Assembly (NCBI GenBank): GCA_022559845.1
Contig: CM040126.1
Location: 144,530,064 to 144,594,063, forward strand
Reading direction: 5' to 3'
Length of the DNA: 64,000 bases
Source: Amorphophallus konjac
Taxonomy: Eukaryota; Streptophyta; Magnoliopsida; Alismatales; Araceae
How positions within the stretch are numbered: position 1 is the first letter of the stretch; each line of letters starts with the position of its first letter. This document shows, piece after piece, positions 12,130 through 22,746 of the stretch. The notes under the pieces are model-generated. The model ran no database searches, was not told where the DNA came from, and was given only the letters and a program-made list of their open reading frames with translations. The position numbers and the translations under genes are program-made.

Positions 12130-12990
12130 AGGCTTAACAAGAATGATATACAGACTGACGTTGACTTCATACATGAGTCAGAGCAAATAGCTCAGACTTT
12201 ATTCATGAAACACCAAACTAGCACAGACTACGTGCTGACTAACACAAACAACTAGCATAGACTCTATGCAAGCTAGCACAGACTCTAGTTAACAACCCAA
12301 ACCAACTAACACGGACCTCGTGTATGAGTGAAAACCAGCTAGAACCGAGCTAGGTGTAGAATCATGCATACTAACACCGACGTTGTTAAGCAGGCATAAT
12401 GTGCCAACACAGACTTAGATGCATGACACTTCAAGGTAACACAGACCTTAGCTTGCATGTGACTCCTGCTAGCATTGACCTTACATGCAACTTGCACTGA
12501 CCTTATTACGCATGTATGAAAACATGCACATACCTTAATATGCATGAAGCAGACAGTGCACCGACTCAATGCATGCGAATGCCAGATATATGCACCGACC
12601 TATATAGGTGTAAGGCAAAAGGTGCACAGACCTTATGTGGTCAGAGCCAAACATGCATCGACCTCACATACTCCCAGTGAAACCTATACCGACCTTAATA
12701 TGCTCACAGCACAATCTGCACCGATCCTATATGCTCATAACAAAACTTGCACCGACCTTGTATGTGTTTCTACAATGACATGCACCGACTGTATGCTCAA
12801 TGTAGATACTACACCGACTATGTACGCTCATGATAATGTGCATCGACCTCACTAAGTGAAGATGATGACTAGCACAGACCTGAGGTGTGCTAGCGGCACT
12901 ACTTGCACCGACCTTACTTGCTTTTCTTACACAAACATGCACCGACTGAATGCAGGCATAACACAGACATGCACCGACCTTAGATTCAGA
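12130..12990. repeat. Degenerate hairpin minisatellite in the SIRE2 LTR
   Basis: About twenty spaced copies of a short motif around GCACCGACC or GCACAGAC, roughly 35-45 bp apart. Many copies are flanked by complementary arms that differ between copies: AGCAC/GTGCT at 12220-12236, GCATA/TATGC at 12255-12269, ACACG/CGTGT at 12309-12323, CTAGCAC/GTGCTAG at 12869-12893. Small open frames here are translations of the repeat, not genes. Confidence 0.65.
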
Positions 12991-13210
12991 ATAACAAAGT
13001 GTGCAGAAAATGTTTTATGAAATGGTCTGACATATGACTAATTCATCAAAATACACAACATTACCATGATCAATATAAAGGCATCCAAGTCAACTCTACA
13101 GTCAATAAAGTCAACTCTTTTGTTGCCAATCATTCAAAACACATCATTCAAAACGCAATCAATGCATAGAAGTCTTCACACTGCTGATCAATTTCAGAGG
13201 AAACCCAACA

Positions 13211-13478
13211 TTCTCTCCCTTTTTGATGATGGCAACATCCAAAATTATGATGTATTTTGATGAGACAAGATTAATCAATATCAGATGAATTTAACATAAA
13301 GCACAGTCAGACTATGCACCAGACAGACACACAGATGCTGACCTATCATATAGTGAAGATCAGATGCAACCAGCTCTCCCCCTGAATCTGACACAAGTGT
13401 CTGTGTGTCTATCTCTCCCCCTGAAGAAACTCTCCCCCAAAAGTCTCCTGACACAGGATACTCTTCCAAAACACATCT
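13211..13478 (-). other. SIRE2 polypurine tract and start of 3' noncoding region
   Basis: Directly beside the LTR the minus strand reads TCAAAAAGGGAGAGAA, a polypurine tract that primes plus-strand DNA synthesis. Further tracts (AGGGGGAGA type) occur at about 13375-13440. Repeated tracts of this kind are common in SIRE-like elements. The region stops at the 13479 insertion and resumes at 26058. Confidence 0.75.
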
Positions 13479-13845
13479 TGATGCGAGACGGACAGAGGGA
13501 CCGACTCTATGTGATGCGGACCTCGGACTCTAAATGTAGATGCGACCAGCAACATACAAACATGAAGACACTTTGGCCCGACACTAAGAGTTCTTATGGG
13601 CTATACGTCGCTAACAGAAATGCAAGCTCACTTGTCGTCCCAAGCGAGGGGAAACGTGGATCCGCGCGGTTGAGAAACCGGTAGAGTCAAGGGTGGTCGA
13701 CTCACTTCCGTGCTCGGATCGAGCCACAGGACGGGTCACTCTCTCACTCACAGCGGTGACATGAACTCACGGGCTATAATCCTAACGCACTCACAGCGGC
13801 ATATGACCATATACTAAACTAGCAAATGAACGCCAAGAAGTAAGA

Positions 13846-14195
13846 CCATTTTTTTTAATAGAAAAACCTAACCTAGGGGTCAATGGGAGAGTGCACCCCT
13901 TACCAGAGGTAAGGAGAAAGCCACTCCACCATCAAGCCACTAGGAGGCAAATTATATTCCATTGATGAATAATAAAGAATTACATCAATCTGATACTAGG
14001 CAAGCCTAGTGAGTCCAGCCGAGCAGCACCTTTTATAATAGAAGGGAGCTCACTATAAGAATAAAAAGAATTACATTTAGTGGTGCAAGCTAATGAAGCA
14101 AGTAAATCTGCTACTGTATTGCCTTATCTGAATATATGAGATATAGAATCATGCTGAGATAAGAGGCTCCAGATATCCCTAACATAGCTGAGACG
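13846..14195 (-). pseudogene. 5'-truncated LINE fragment with RNase H tail
   Basis: Flanked by AGAAGTAAGA at 13836-13845 and 14196-14205, a target duplication of LINE length. The minus strand ends in an A-rich tail (TATTAAAAAAAA at the 13850s). Near 14160-14090 the minus-strand reading gives ISHIF, a stop, then GNTVADLLASLA, matching the C-terminal RNase H signature of plant L1-type LINEs. Only the last 350 bp were inserted. The copy is non-functional. Confidence 0.75.
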
Positions 14196-14486
14196 AGAAG
14201 TAAGATCGTTACCTCCACGCTCTCGGCGTGGGGAAGATAACCCCGGCCAAATCCGTACTCCCGGTTAACAAATATTACAACGGTACAAATGTTTCGACCC
14301 ACTCCACACAGAGAGGTAACAGGTCACATGTGGGGCCCAAGAGTATCGGGAATTGGGTTGACGGGTGGCATCTTGATGTCGCTCCGACGGTGCCGAAATC
14401 CAAGTTTTGGTGCGGTCCAGACGGCGCGATCTGCAGGTTCATGGGGCCCACGTGCTGCTCAGTCCTCCGGACCTGACGGGGTGGGT

Positions 14487-16167
14487 TGTTGTGTAGTGGA
14501 CAACGGATCTAGAGGGGAGGGGTGAATAGATCTGCCCCTCTTTTCGCAATGTAACCCTCTATATAGCTAGATGAAATAAATTACAGCAGAATATAACTAG
14601 CTAAACAAAGGACACAACGATTTGCTTAGCAAGATGATTACTAATATATCGATTCGAACCTAAGCATGCATTTAGAACGAAACAATCACACAAACAAACC
14701 ACAACACACGAGATTTTAAGGTGGTTCGGACTGAATCCCCAGTCCTACGTCCACCCCTCACCAAATCCGGTGAGGCTCCACTAGTGCCACGCACTGAACC
14801 GCAAATCGGAACACCGATTGCCTTCCTACTAACCACCTGGTAGGGACGTCAACAACGTAGATTAGACAACCTCCGATTGTCCTCCTACTAACCACCGGTA
14901 GGGACGATTCTCAGATTCAATTGTTTGTATGAAATGAAAAAGAGAGCAAATATGAAATCACTCAAACAAGATATAGAGTATGCTCAAAGAAAAGAATCTT
15001 GTCTGAGTTGCAGAAGCTTGAATCGGATGCTTTGATGGTGTCTTCTTTCTTGCGGGATGATCTTCCTTGAACCTCTTCTAGTTGATGAAGAAGACGATGG
15101 ATGTAGCTTCAATCTTCCTTTTGATCTTCTTGAGTCGATGAAGAGGATGTAGAAGATGTAGGATGCAGCTTAGATCACCCTTGAGAGCCTTGATTCCTTC
15201 TTCTTCCTTGGAGGTTGAGATGGCTTCAGATCTGGACTTGAATGTCTTGGAATGGATGAAGAACTCCTTCCCGAAACACTGTTCATGGAGGTGCTACAGT
15301 GCCTCAAAATGAGCTCCCTTGATCTCGCTTGAAGCCTTGAAGCATTTTATTTCTAATCCCTCAAGTGAGAGTTTTATAGACCTTGAATGGTCTATAGACA
15401 AGCCTCAGACCAGATCCACAATTTGTGGGTGATTAGGTGACTTTTGGATTAAAGAAATCCATGTTGAATGGCCCTTTTCGAAGTTGGAAACAAAGTCAAC
15501 ATTGAAGGCTCTGGGCTAGCGATCGACCTGCAGCTCCTGGCAGTCGACCGCTACTGTGAAATGCTGTAGACGAATGGCCCCTGGGATTTTTGGTCGACCG
15601 CCACTGGCTGGCGGTCGACCGCCATCTGAAAGAACTACAGTCGGGGGGTCCCTGGCTGGGGCGGTCTACTGCCCTGTGCTGGCGATCGATCGCTAGCTGG
15701 GTAGAACCCGGCTTATCCCGGGTCGGTCCAATTTCCGTTCTAGCTCTGTCGTTCAACTCCATTAGCAGCCCGTGCATGTCGGTGGCATCTCCCTTGATAG
15801 TCTAAAAGATATCAACGGAGTTTATGGCCTTGGATTCTCTTGGCTATGCTTCTTTGTGCATTGACCTTATATGGATGACGAGCCGAATATCGCGTGTCGA
15901 CTTGTGCTTGTTTTCGCATCCTTGCTTGGGTGCGATCCATGAGCTTTCACTTTGCCGACTCCACTGTCTTTCTTATCCATGTAATGGTGTACCTGTCATG
16001 ATCGAACCATCACGTATGTCAGTCACATGAGAGTGAGAAATATCAATGACTAATAGTGTTTAGCCATTATCAAAACCAAGAATACCACAGAACTCATATG
16101 ACCAAAGGATGATGTCGAAAGACCCAAGTGACCATCGAATAACTCAAATGACCACAGGGGCACAACA
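14487..16167 (-). repeat. 3' LTR of SIRE1
   Basis: Plus strand starts TGTTGTGTAGTGGACA and ends GGGGCACAACA; same length as the partner LTR at 22747-24427. A minus-strand TATA box (TCTATAAAAC) lies at 15371-15380. The palindromes seen intact in the other copy (GGCGGTCGACCGCC type) are partly eroded here by C/T and G/A changes at about 15517-15700. Small open frames are not supported as genes. Confidence 0.92.
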
Positions 16168-18072
16168 TTCTCCCCCTTTTTGATGATGGCAACACTGTGA
16201 GTCATTATGTGGCAGTAATATCCAAGATGGCAAAGTTTATGACATATGCAACAAGTGCAGCTCAAGATCCATGATAGTAATAGCATGTGAATGTAATTAT
16301 GATACAGATATAAATGCTATGCAATTATGCAAACCCCATCACATACACATATGAGATGCAAAGTGAGCAATGGAGATTCTCCCCCTTTGACTCTCCCCGT
16401 ATACCATTCACACATCCCCCGCTCTTCCCTCTTTACATAAGACATGGCGCTCTTTACAAAGGAAAGGACTCACACAGAGAATTCTCCCCCTTTGTCAACA
16501 GCAAAAAGGAGGGATATGAAACAGCAGGTGATAAATGGTCTAGATATCAGAGTGGAATTATAGTGGAAGAGAAAGCCATTATATAGAAATTGAAATCATG
16601 CCGCGAACAATATATATATGTGTTTCAAAGCTAATGAAGTCCGAGTTCATCAACAGAGTTCGAAAAGCAGCTACATTGAAGATTTAATAGAAATGAACCA
16701 AAGGCGCATAGCATGGCAGTGTTAAACTTTCCCTTGTCTTATATATCCATATTCAATAACGACAAAGGAAATAACACAAAAACTAGTATTGAAGCTAAAC
16801 AAGCATGATTAGAGCATGGAAGTTTTATGAGTGCAATAACTTTGAATTTCAATCACTTTTGAATTTGAAGGCATATTACTCATATTTTACGAGCAATCAA
16901 GTCTAGTACACGTCTCCTAGTCTTAAGAATATACGTTGTTTAGACGCCAGTATTCCTAAGTATTTGGCAAGACTAACAGTTATGCTTCGGAATGAACAGA
17001 GATAGTAAAGTCACGTCATGACATACCCAATCTCATTTCTTTGATGAGAGGATATATTTCTCAGCAATTATGCCATTGCTCTGCCCAGAGTCCAAATGAA
17101 TTGAGACAGAGATAACAGAGGCACATCATGACATATCATTCGTCACTTGATTGGATGACGTGACATATTTCTCTGTGCAGTAATATCATTGCTCTGTCAA
17201 ATTTAGTTTCAAGAATTCCAGCTCATCAAGATGTTTAGAAGTAATACTAAGCTCTAGAGTATTACCAAGAATGTCATGAAATTTGGATTGTCAGATGGCA
17301 GGATAGTCATTCAAAGCATAATATGTAATCTCTAGTTAAGGTCTATTAAAGCCAAGAACATAGATGAGTTCAGAACAAATATTTCAGAACTACAAGGAAA
17401 TCATTAAATCTGAACCATTTTTATTGAATAGACAATCATCAGTTCATATAATAGAAAGCTCTCACACTATCTGTTCGTCAGTCTCATGATCTCATATGCA
17501 GACTGTAAGCCATGAAAGCACAGATTGTAAGAGATTAAGAAAGGCAGCAAGACTCCCCCTAAGGATATGCAGTGAATGCACGCAAGGAGTTATGTGTGTA
17601 AGCAAGTGTAATGAGAAGTGTCAAGAGTAGAATGACCTGAAACATGCAGGGGTTGACATGAATGTGACAGACATGAGATGCATGACCCAACACATGGTTG
17701 TACACTTAATTAATGCAACAGAATAAAGATGAAACATATGTATGAATGCTGTAAAAAGACAACTCCCCCTTACTATATGGCCTATATGTGACAGTGATGC
17801 ATGGTACTTGGCGGAGGTGAAACCTCACGCATATTGAGTGCTTCTAGGCAAGCATAACCTGCCCTTCCATACATCAACATTTGATATACCATGGCCATGC
17901 AAGAATGATACTTCTCAACACAAACCATGTAATGTATTATGAACATGAACTCAATTCATGATTATGCATCTATATGCAATGCGACACATGGCAAAATGAC
18001 TTATTGACATATCAACAATGCATAAAACACCAATCTGTAAAAACACACACTAAATTGAACAAGATCATTATT
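16168..18072 (-). other. SIRE1 3' noncoding region with multiple polypurine tracts
   Basis: Lies between the pol stop and the 3' LTR on the minus strand. The tract beside the LTR (16168-16184) is the likely plus-strand primer. Further purine tracts (complement TCTCCCCCTTTG) occur at about 16378 and 16482, with others near 17550 and 17760. SIRE-like elements may carry an envelope-like ORF here; I found none. A structured segment is at 17803-17890. Paired words around 16910-17200 resemble those in SIRE2 at 52100-52380. Confidence 0.7.
17803..17890 (-). ncRNA. Structured segment in the SIRE1 3' region (copy 2 of 3)
   Basis: GGTA at 17803-17806 pairs with TACC at 17887-17890. GAGGT (17814-17818) pairs with ACCTC (17822-17826). 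GGCAAG (17847-17852) pairs with CCTGCC (17858-17863) except for one mismatch. It shares framing words with 10931-11041 and 53140-53228 while the inner stems differ. Function unknown. Confidence 0.45.
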
Positions 18073-20502
18073 TCAATTTTTAGTGGCCTGAGGTCGGCAA
18101 AGACCAAGCTCCCTTCTGAGTGTTGAAAACCTGTCATTACACAAGGGCTTGGTGAAAATATCAGCAATTTGATTTAGAGTATCAACAAAATGCAGTTCAA
18201 AATTTTTCTTACCAACCTCATCTCTAATGAAGTGATGCCTAATCTCAATATGCTTAGTCCTAGAGTGCTGGACTGGATTTTTTGCAAGGTTGATTGTACT
18301 AGTGTTATCACACAGAATCGGGACACAACCAAGATCCACCAAGTAGTCTTGGAGTTGGTGTTTAATCCACAACACTTGGGTGCCACAGCTCCCCGCAACA
18401 ACATATTCTGCCTCCGTGGTTGAGAGGGCAACCGAGTGTTGTTTCTTCGAGGCCCAAGAAATTAAACACCTGCCTAGAAACTGGCAATAGCCACTAGTAC
18501 TCTTGCGATCCAGCTTACATCCAGCGTAGTCCGCATCAGAATAAGATATAAGAGATAAATCACATGATGACAGATACCACAATCCCAAATCTTGAGTGCC
18601 GGCAAGATATCGAAGGATACGTTTGACGGCAGTCAAATGGGATTCTCTAGGACTAGCTTGAAATCTAGCACAAAGACATACACTAAACTGGATATCTGGT
18701 CGGGATGCAGTCAAGTAAAGCAATGAGCTGATCATACCTCTATAGATCTTTGCATCCACTAATTTACCATTTTCATCCGAATCCAGTGTTGTTGTGGTGC
18801 TCATAGGAGTTGCAATGATTTTGCTGTTTGTCATGTCAAATCTTTTCAGCAGCTCCTTGATGTATTTGGATTGATTTATGAAGCACCCATCTTCTCCTTA
18901 GTTGACCTGCAAACCGAGAAAGAATTGAAGTTCTCCCATTAGGCTCATCTCAAATTTGCTAGTCATGAGGTTAGCAAATTCCTCACACATTTCAGATTTT
19001 GTAGAACCAAACACAATGTCATCAACATAAATTTGAACAATCAAGATGTTCTTACCTTACTTCTTGGTGAAAAGTGTTTGATCTACCTTACCTCGTGTGT
19101 ACCCTTTTTCAATGAGGAAAGAGCTTAGTCTCTCATACCAAGCTCTTGGTGCTTGCTTAAGTCCATAAAGCGCCTTGTCTAGCTTGTATACAAAATCTGC
19201 ATTGTTAGAATTCTCAAAGCTAGGGGGCTGCTCAACATAGACTTCTTCTTTGATCAAGCCATTCAAGAAAGCACTTTTGACATCCATTTGATACAGCTTT
19301 ATACTAAGGGAGCATGCAAAGGCAAGTAAAATTCTGATGGCTTCGAGTCTAGCAACTGGGGCATAAGATTCATCAAAGTCTACCCCAAACTCTTGATTAT
19401 ACCCTTGAGCCACCAATCTCACCTTATTTCTTATTATCTTGCCATCCTCACTTGCCTATGACAGATTGTGATGAAGGTCTAGGAACAAGATGCCAAACTT
19501 TGTTTCTCTCAAACTGGTTTAGCTCTTCTTGCATGGAATTTATCCAGTTTTCATCTTTTAAAGCATCATCAATATTCTTGGGTTCATGCTGCGAGACAAG
19601 AGCAAGTTGATCTAATTCTTCCACAATTTTAAAATGTGACCTAGTTCTAGGTGGGTCATTCAAGCTACCAATGACATTCTCCAAGGGATGATCCTTAAGA
19701 ATTCTAATATTTGTAGAATCGTTACCTTCTCCTGGAGCTTGATCCCTTGCATTGCTTGATTCGGGTAGGTCACCATCTTCTTTTATTTCTTCTTGTGGAG
19801 GATCACTCTTGTCCTTTATGCTTAGGAATTCCCCATCTTCATCGTTTTTCCTGCAAGAGTTATCATTGTTAGAATCATGATATTCATCAAAGAAAACATG
19901 GGGTGATTCTTTCACAGTTTGACTTTTGATATTATAAATTCTATAAGCCCTTGATCTATCAGAATATCCAAGGAATATACCTTCATCGCTCTTGGACTCG
20001 AATTTATCTAAGTCTCTTTTGTCATTGTTGTGAATGAAGCATTTCGATCCAAACACTTTCATATGTGAGAGAGAGGGCTTTTTACCTTTTAGCAGCTCAT
20101 AAGGAGTCTTTTTGGTGTGTGGCCTTACCATAGAGCGGTTGATAATGTAACATGTCGAGTTTACAGCTTCAGCCAAAACCTCCTTGGAAGTTGCCGTTCG
20201 GCAAGCATGGTTCTTGCCATCTCTACATGTGTTCGGTTTTTTCTTTCAACTACACCATTTTGCTCCGGCGTTCTTGGTGAAGAGAATCGGTGTGAAATGC
20301 CTTCAGCCCGTCCTGCTTTATCTTCATGTAGAGTGCCTGTTCCAATGATTTTTCCTTTGTTGTTCCCTCCAAATGTGACATGTCCTCCTTCCTTTTCCTC
20401 CAAGAGACAAAATTTTGATTTGTCTCTGGTCATGTGTCTTGAACAGCCGCTATCAAGGTACCACCTGTTATGTATGACTGCAAGACACTCCTGCACAATC
20501 AA
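18073..20502 (-). pseudogene. SIRE1 pol: protease, truncated integrase, RT, RNase H
   Basis: Protease motif WYLDSGCSRHMT is at about 20460. The frame then jumps from the protease C-terminal part (GGNNKGKIIG) straight to the integrase C-terminal core (HRFSSPRTPEQNGVVERKNRT). Compared with SIRE2, about 0.7 kb coding the zinc-binding part and the first two catalytic Asp residues is gone. RT follows with YVDD (about 19028), preceded by a TAA at 19057 and by a roughly 35-bp deletion near 19445. RNase H is largely open (18834-18073), with YSDADYAG, TEAEY and the copia C-terminal HIEIRHHFIRD. A 1-bp loss near 20170 shifts the frame. Confidence 0.9.
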
Positions 20503-20589
20503 TTAAGCAAATGTGTTTGGAACCCAACCAAATTTGGGTCCCATCATAGTCTTCAAATTTCCAAAGCATGAAACCATTTCTTTTGGAAT

Positions 20590-22719
20590 CTAGACTTTTC
20601 TAACATTCATGTTTTGTTTGCTTAGAGCAGGGATTTGGTTTTTCTTTTCAACTTTGACATTCATTTTTTGTTTGGAGGTTCTTGGTTGAAATTTTTGAAA
20701 GTTTGATGAAGTTGGCTTCTTAACCCATTGTGGCCATTGGTTATTTTTGGGTTGAGAGTGATTGTTCTGCCACCTAGGAGATTGAAAGTTATAGGATTGA
20801 TGAACACATGAATCATAATTTCTCCAAAAGTATGGTGGTGTTGGCCTATATGAATGTGCAATCCAATTTTGGTGATATCTGGAAGATTGAGCATGCAATG
20901 GCCAAGAATGTGTTGACCTATGCTGCGGGGAAGGTCAACCTTTCTTAGGTCTTTAGACAGGCTTTTTGGGAATGTTGGTGACTCCCCCTTCAATCTTTTC
21001 TTTTCCTTTCTCCTTTTGTTTTTGCTGGTTTTGTGTGGGAGTTATGTTTGAGGTGGAGGCTTCGGAAGATGAGACAAATGTGACTGTTTTTAGCCCAATT
21101 GGCCTTTTGTTTATTGGTTCAAAACCCAACCCTTCCTTGTTGAAATTCATCCTAGTACCTAGCAAAGCATCTAGGTTTTCTTTTCCATCCACAAAATTTT
21201 CCAAGGATTGTTGTTTATCCTTCAATTCTTTTTGTAAGTTTTCAATGTTTTGCAAGAGTTGAGTGTTGACATGTTTGACGGCTTCATATTTTTCAATACT
21301 CAATTTGTTGTTCTTTTCATAGGTTTACATTTTGAGTTTCATGCTGTCAATCTCATTTCTCAAATTTTCATTTTCAGTTTCCAACTCAGCCATTTCTTTT
21401 CTTCCTTCTTTCAATTCCTCAATCATTTTCTTAAGATCTTCAATTTTAGTTTTAAGTAGAGCATTCTTATCATCCTTGTCATGATTATGCACAAAAGAAT
21501 TGATTTTCTTTTTTAATGATTTATTCTCCTTTTTGTACATTTCATATTTATCCATGAGTTGTATATATGCATCCTCCCAATCATCAATTGTATAATCTTC
21601 AAATGGAGAATTTACATCAGTTTCTTCATCACCTTTGGCCATAAGGTAGAAATCTTCTTTTTCTTTGTCCGAGGAGCTAGTTCCGTCATCACTTTCCTCT
21701 TCGTCGCTCCATGTGGACACCATGACCTTGTTCTTCTTCTTGCCCTTCCATTTGTCAGATTTTCTGAATCTGTCGGGACAATCATTCTTGAAATGCCCTG
21801 GTTTGTTGTAAGAATAGCAAATGATTTTATCAAATTTCTTAGAATTTTTAGAATTAGATCTGAAACCATTTCTTACCTTTGACCTTCCTCTCATGAAGCT
21901 CTTACCTTCCTTTCTCAAGAATTTCTTGAACTTACGTGTGAGCACGGCTACATCATCCTCATCACGCTCACTTGCCGAATGCTCACCTTCATCAGAAGAG
22001 CCTTGACCGCTGGGTCCTGCTTTAAGAGCTAGGGACTTCTTCTTAGGTGCCTCAGCCTCTTTGTTCTTGAGGTTGATCTCATAGGTCATTAATCACCCAA
22101 TAAGTTCATCTACCTTGGTGGTTGTGAGATCTCTTGATTCTTCAACAACGGTTGCCTTCGTATGCCATGCTGGAGTTAATGATCTGAGAATTTTTCTTAC
22201 AAGTTCTTGCTCTGTATATTTCTTTCCCAAATCAGTTAAACTATTAGTAAGCACAGTTAAGCGAGTATACATATCTTGAATTGACTCATCAGGCTTCATG
22301 TGGAACATTTCATATTCAGAAACTAAAATATTGGCTTTTGTTTCTCGTACCTGAGAGGTTCCTTCGTAGATTACCTCTAGCTTATCCCACATCAATTTCG
22401 CAGTTGCGCAGGTGGCTACTCTTGAGAATTCAACTGGATGGAGTGAGCATTGCATGATATGTTTAGCACTCCAGTTGACGGTGGATTGCCGTATTTGTTC
22501 TTTGGTCCACAAGTCCTCATTATCCGTAAGCTCATATGGACCTTTGCTGATCACACGCCAAAGTTCGTAGTCTTGGGCGCGAATGAACACCTGCATGCGA
22601 TGTTTCCAATAAGGATAATTAGATCCAGTGAAATAAGAAGGTCTGTTCACAGAGTGTCCTTCAGGTAAATAACCCTTAGATGCTGATCCACCATTTCCCT
22701 CAAGGTCGTTGGACCCCAT
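20590..22719 (-). pseudogene. SIRE1 gag, UBN2-type with coiled coil
   Basis: Starts at ATG 22719, only 12 nt after the primer site. Residues 1-208 form the copia gag (UBN2-like) domain with YPYWKHRMQVFI and LTPAWHTKATVVE. An in-frame TGA at 22095-22093 follows, then an acidic, Ser-rich linker and a zinc knuckle in which the second Cys is Tyr (CYSYNKPGHFKNDC, about 21810). A long Glu/Lys-rich coiled coil (about 21560-21200) is typical of SIRE-like gag. More stops (21325-21327) and frame changes follow before protease. Gag forms the particle and binds element RNA. Confidence 0.88.
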
Positions 22720-22731
22720 AATGAGAGATTA

Positions 22732-22744
22732 GGCTCTGATACCA
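22732..22744 (-). other. SIRE1 primer binding site (Met-tRNA)
   Basis: The minus strand reads TGGTATCAGAGCC two bases after the LTR end at 22747, matching the plant initiator Met-tRNA primer site. The gag ATG follows after 12 nt, so the untranslated leader outside the LTR is very short. Confidence 0.92.
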
Positions 22745-22746
22745 CT

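Larger units (their letters stand above)
10689..13210 (-). repeat. 3' LTR of SIRE2 (2.5 kb)
   Basis: Begins TGATATGGATCTAGAGG on the plus strand and ends CCCAACA, immediately before the polypurine tract complement. Its start resembles the SIRE1 LTR (GGATCTAGAGGGG). It contains a paired-stem module at 11140-11194, a larger structured segment at 10931-11041, a minus-strand TATA box near 11675-11684 and a long degenerate hairpin array at about 12130-12990. No coding function is seen. Confidence 0.8.

Noticed and set aside
12544..12855. Open frame of 103 residues in the SIRE2 LTR
   Set aside because: It is a translation of the hairpin minisatellite and has no composition or motif expected of a protein.
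16168..18072. Possible envelope-like ORF expected in some SIRE elements
   Set aside because: No long frame or transmembrane segment was found in this region of SIRE1, nor in the matching SIRE2 region 52024-53312.
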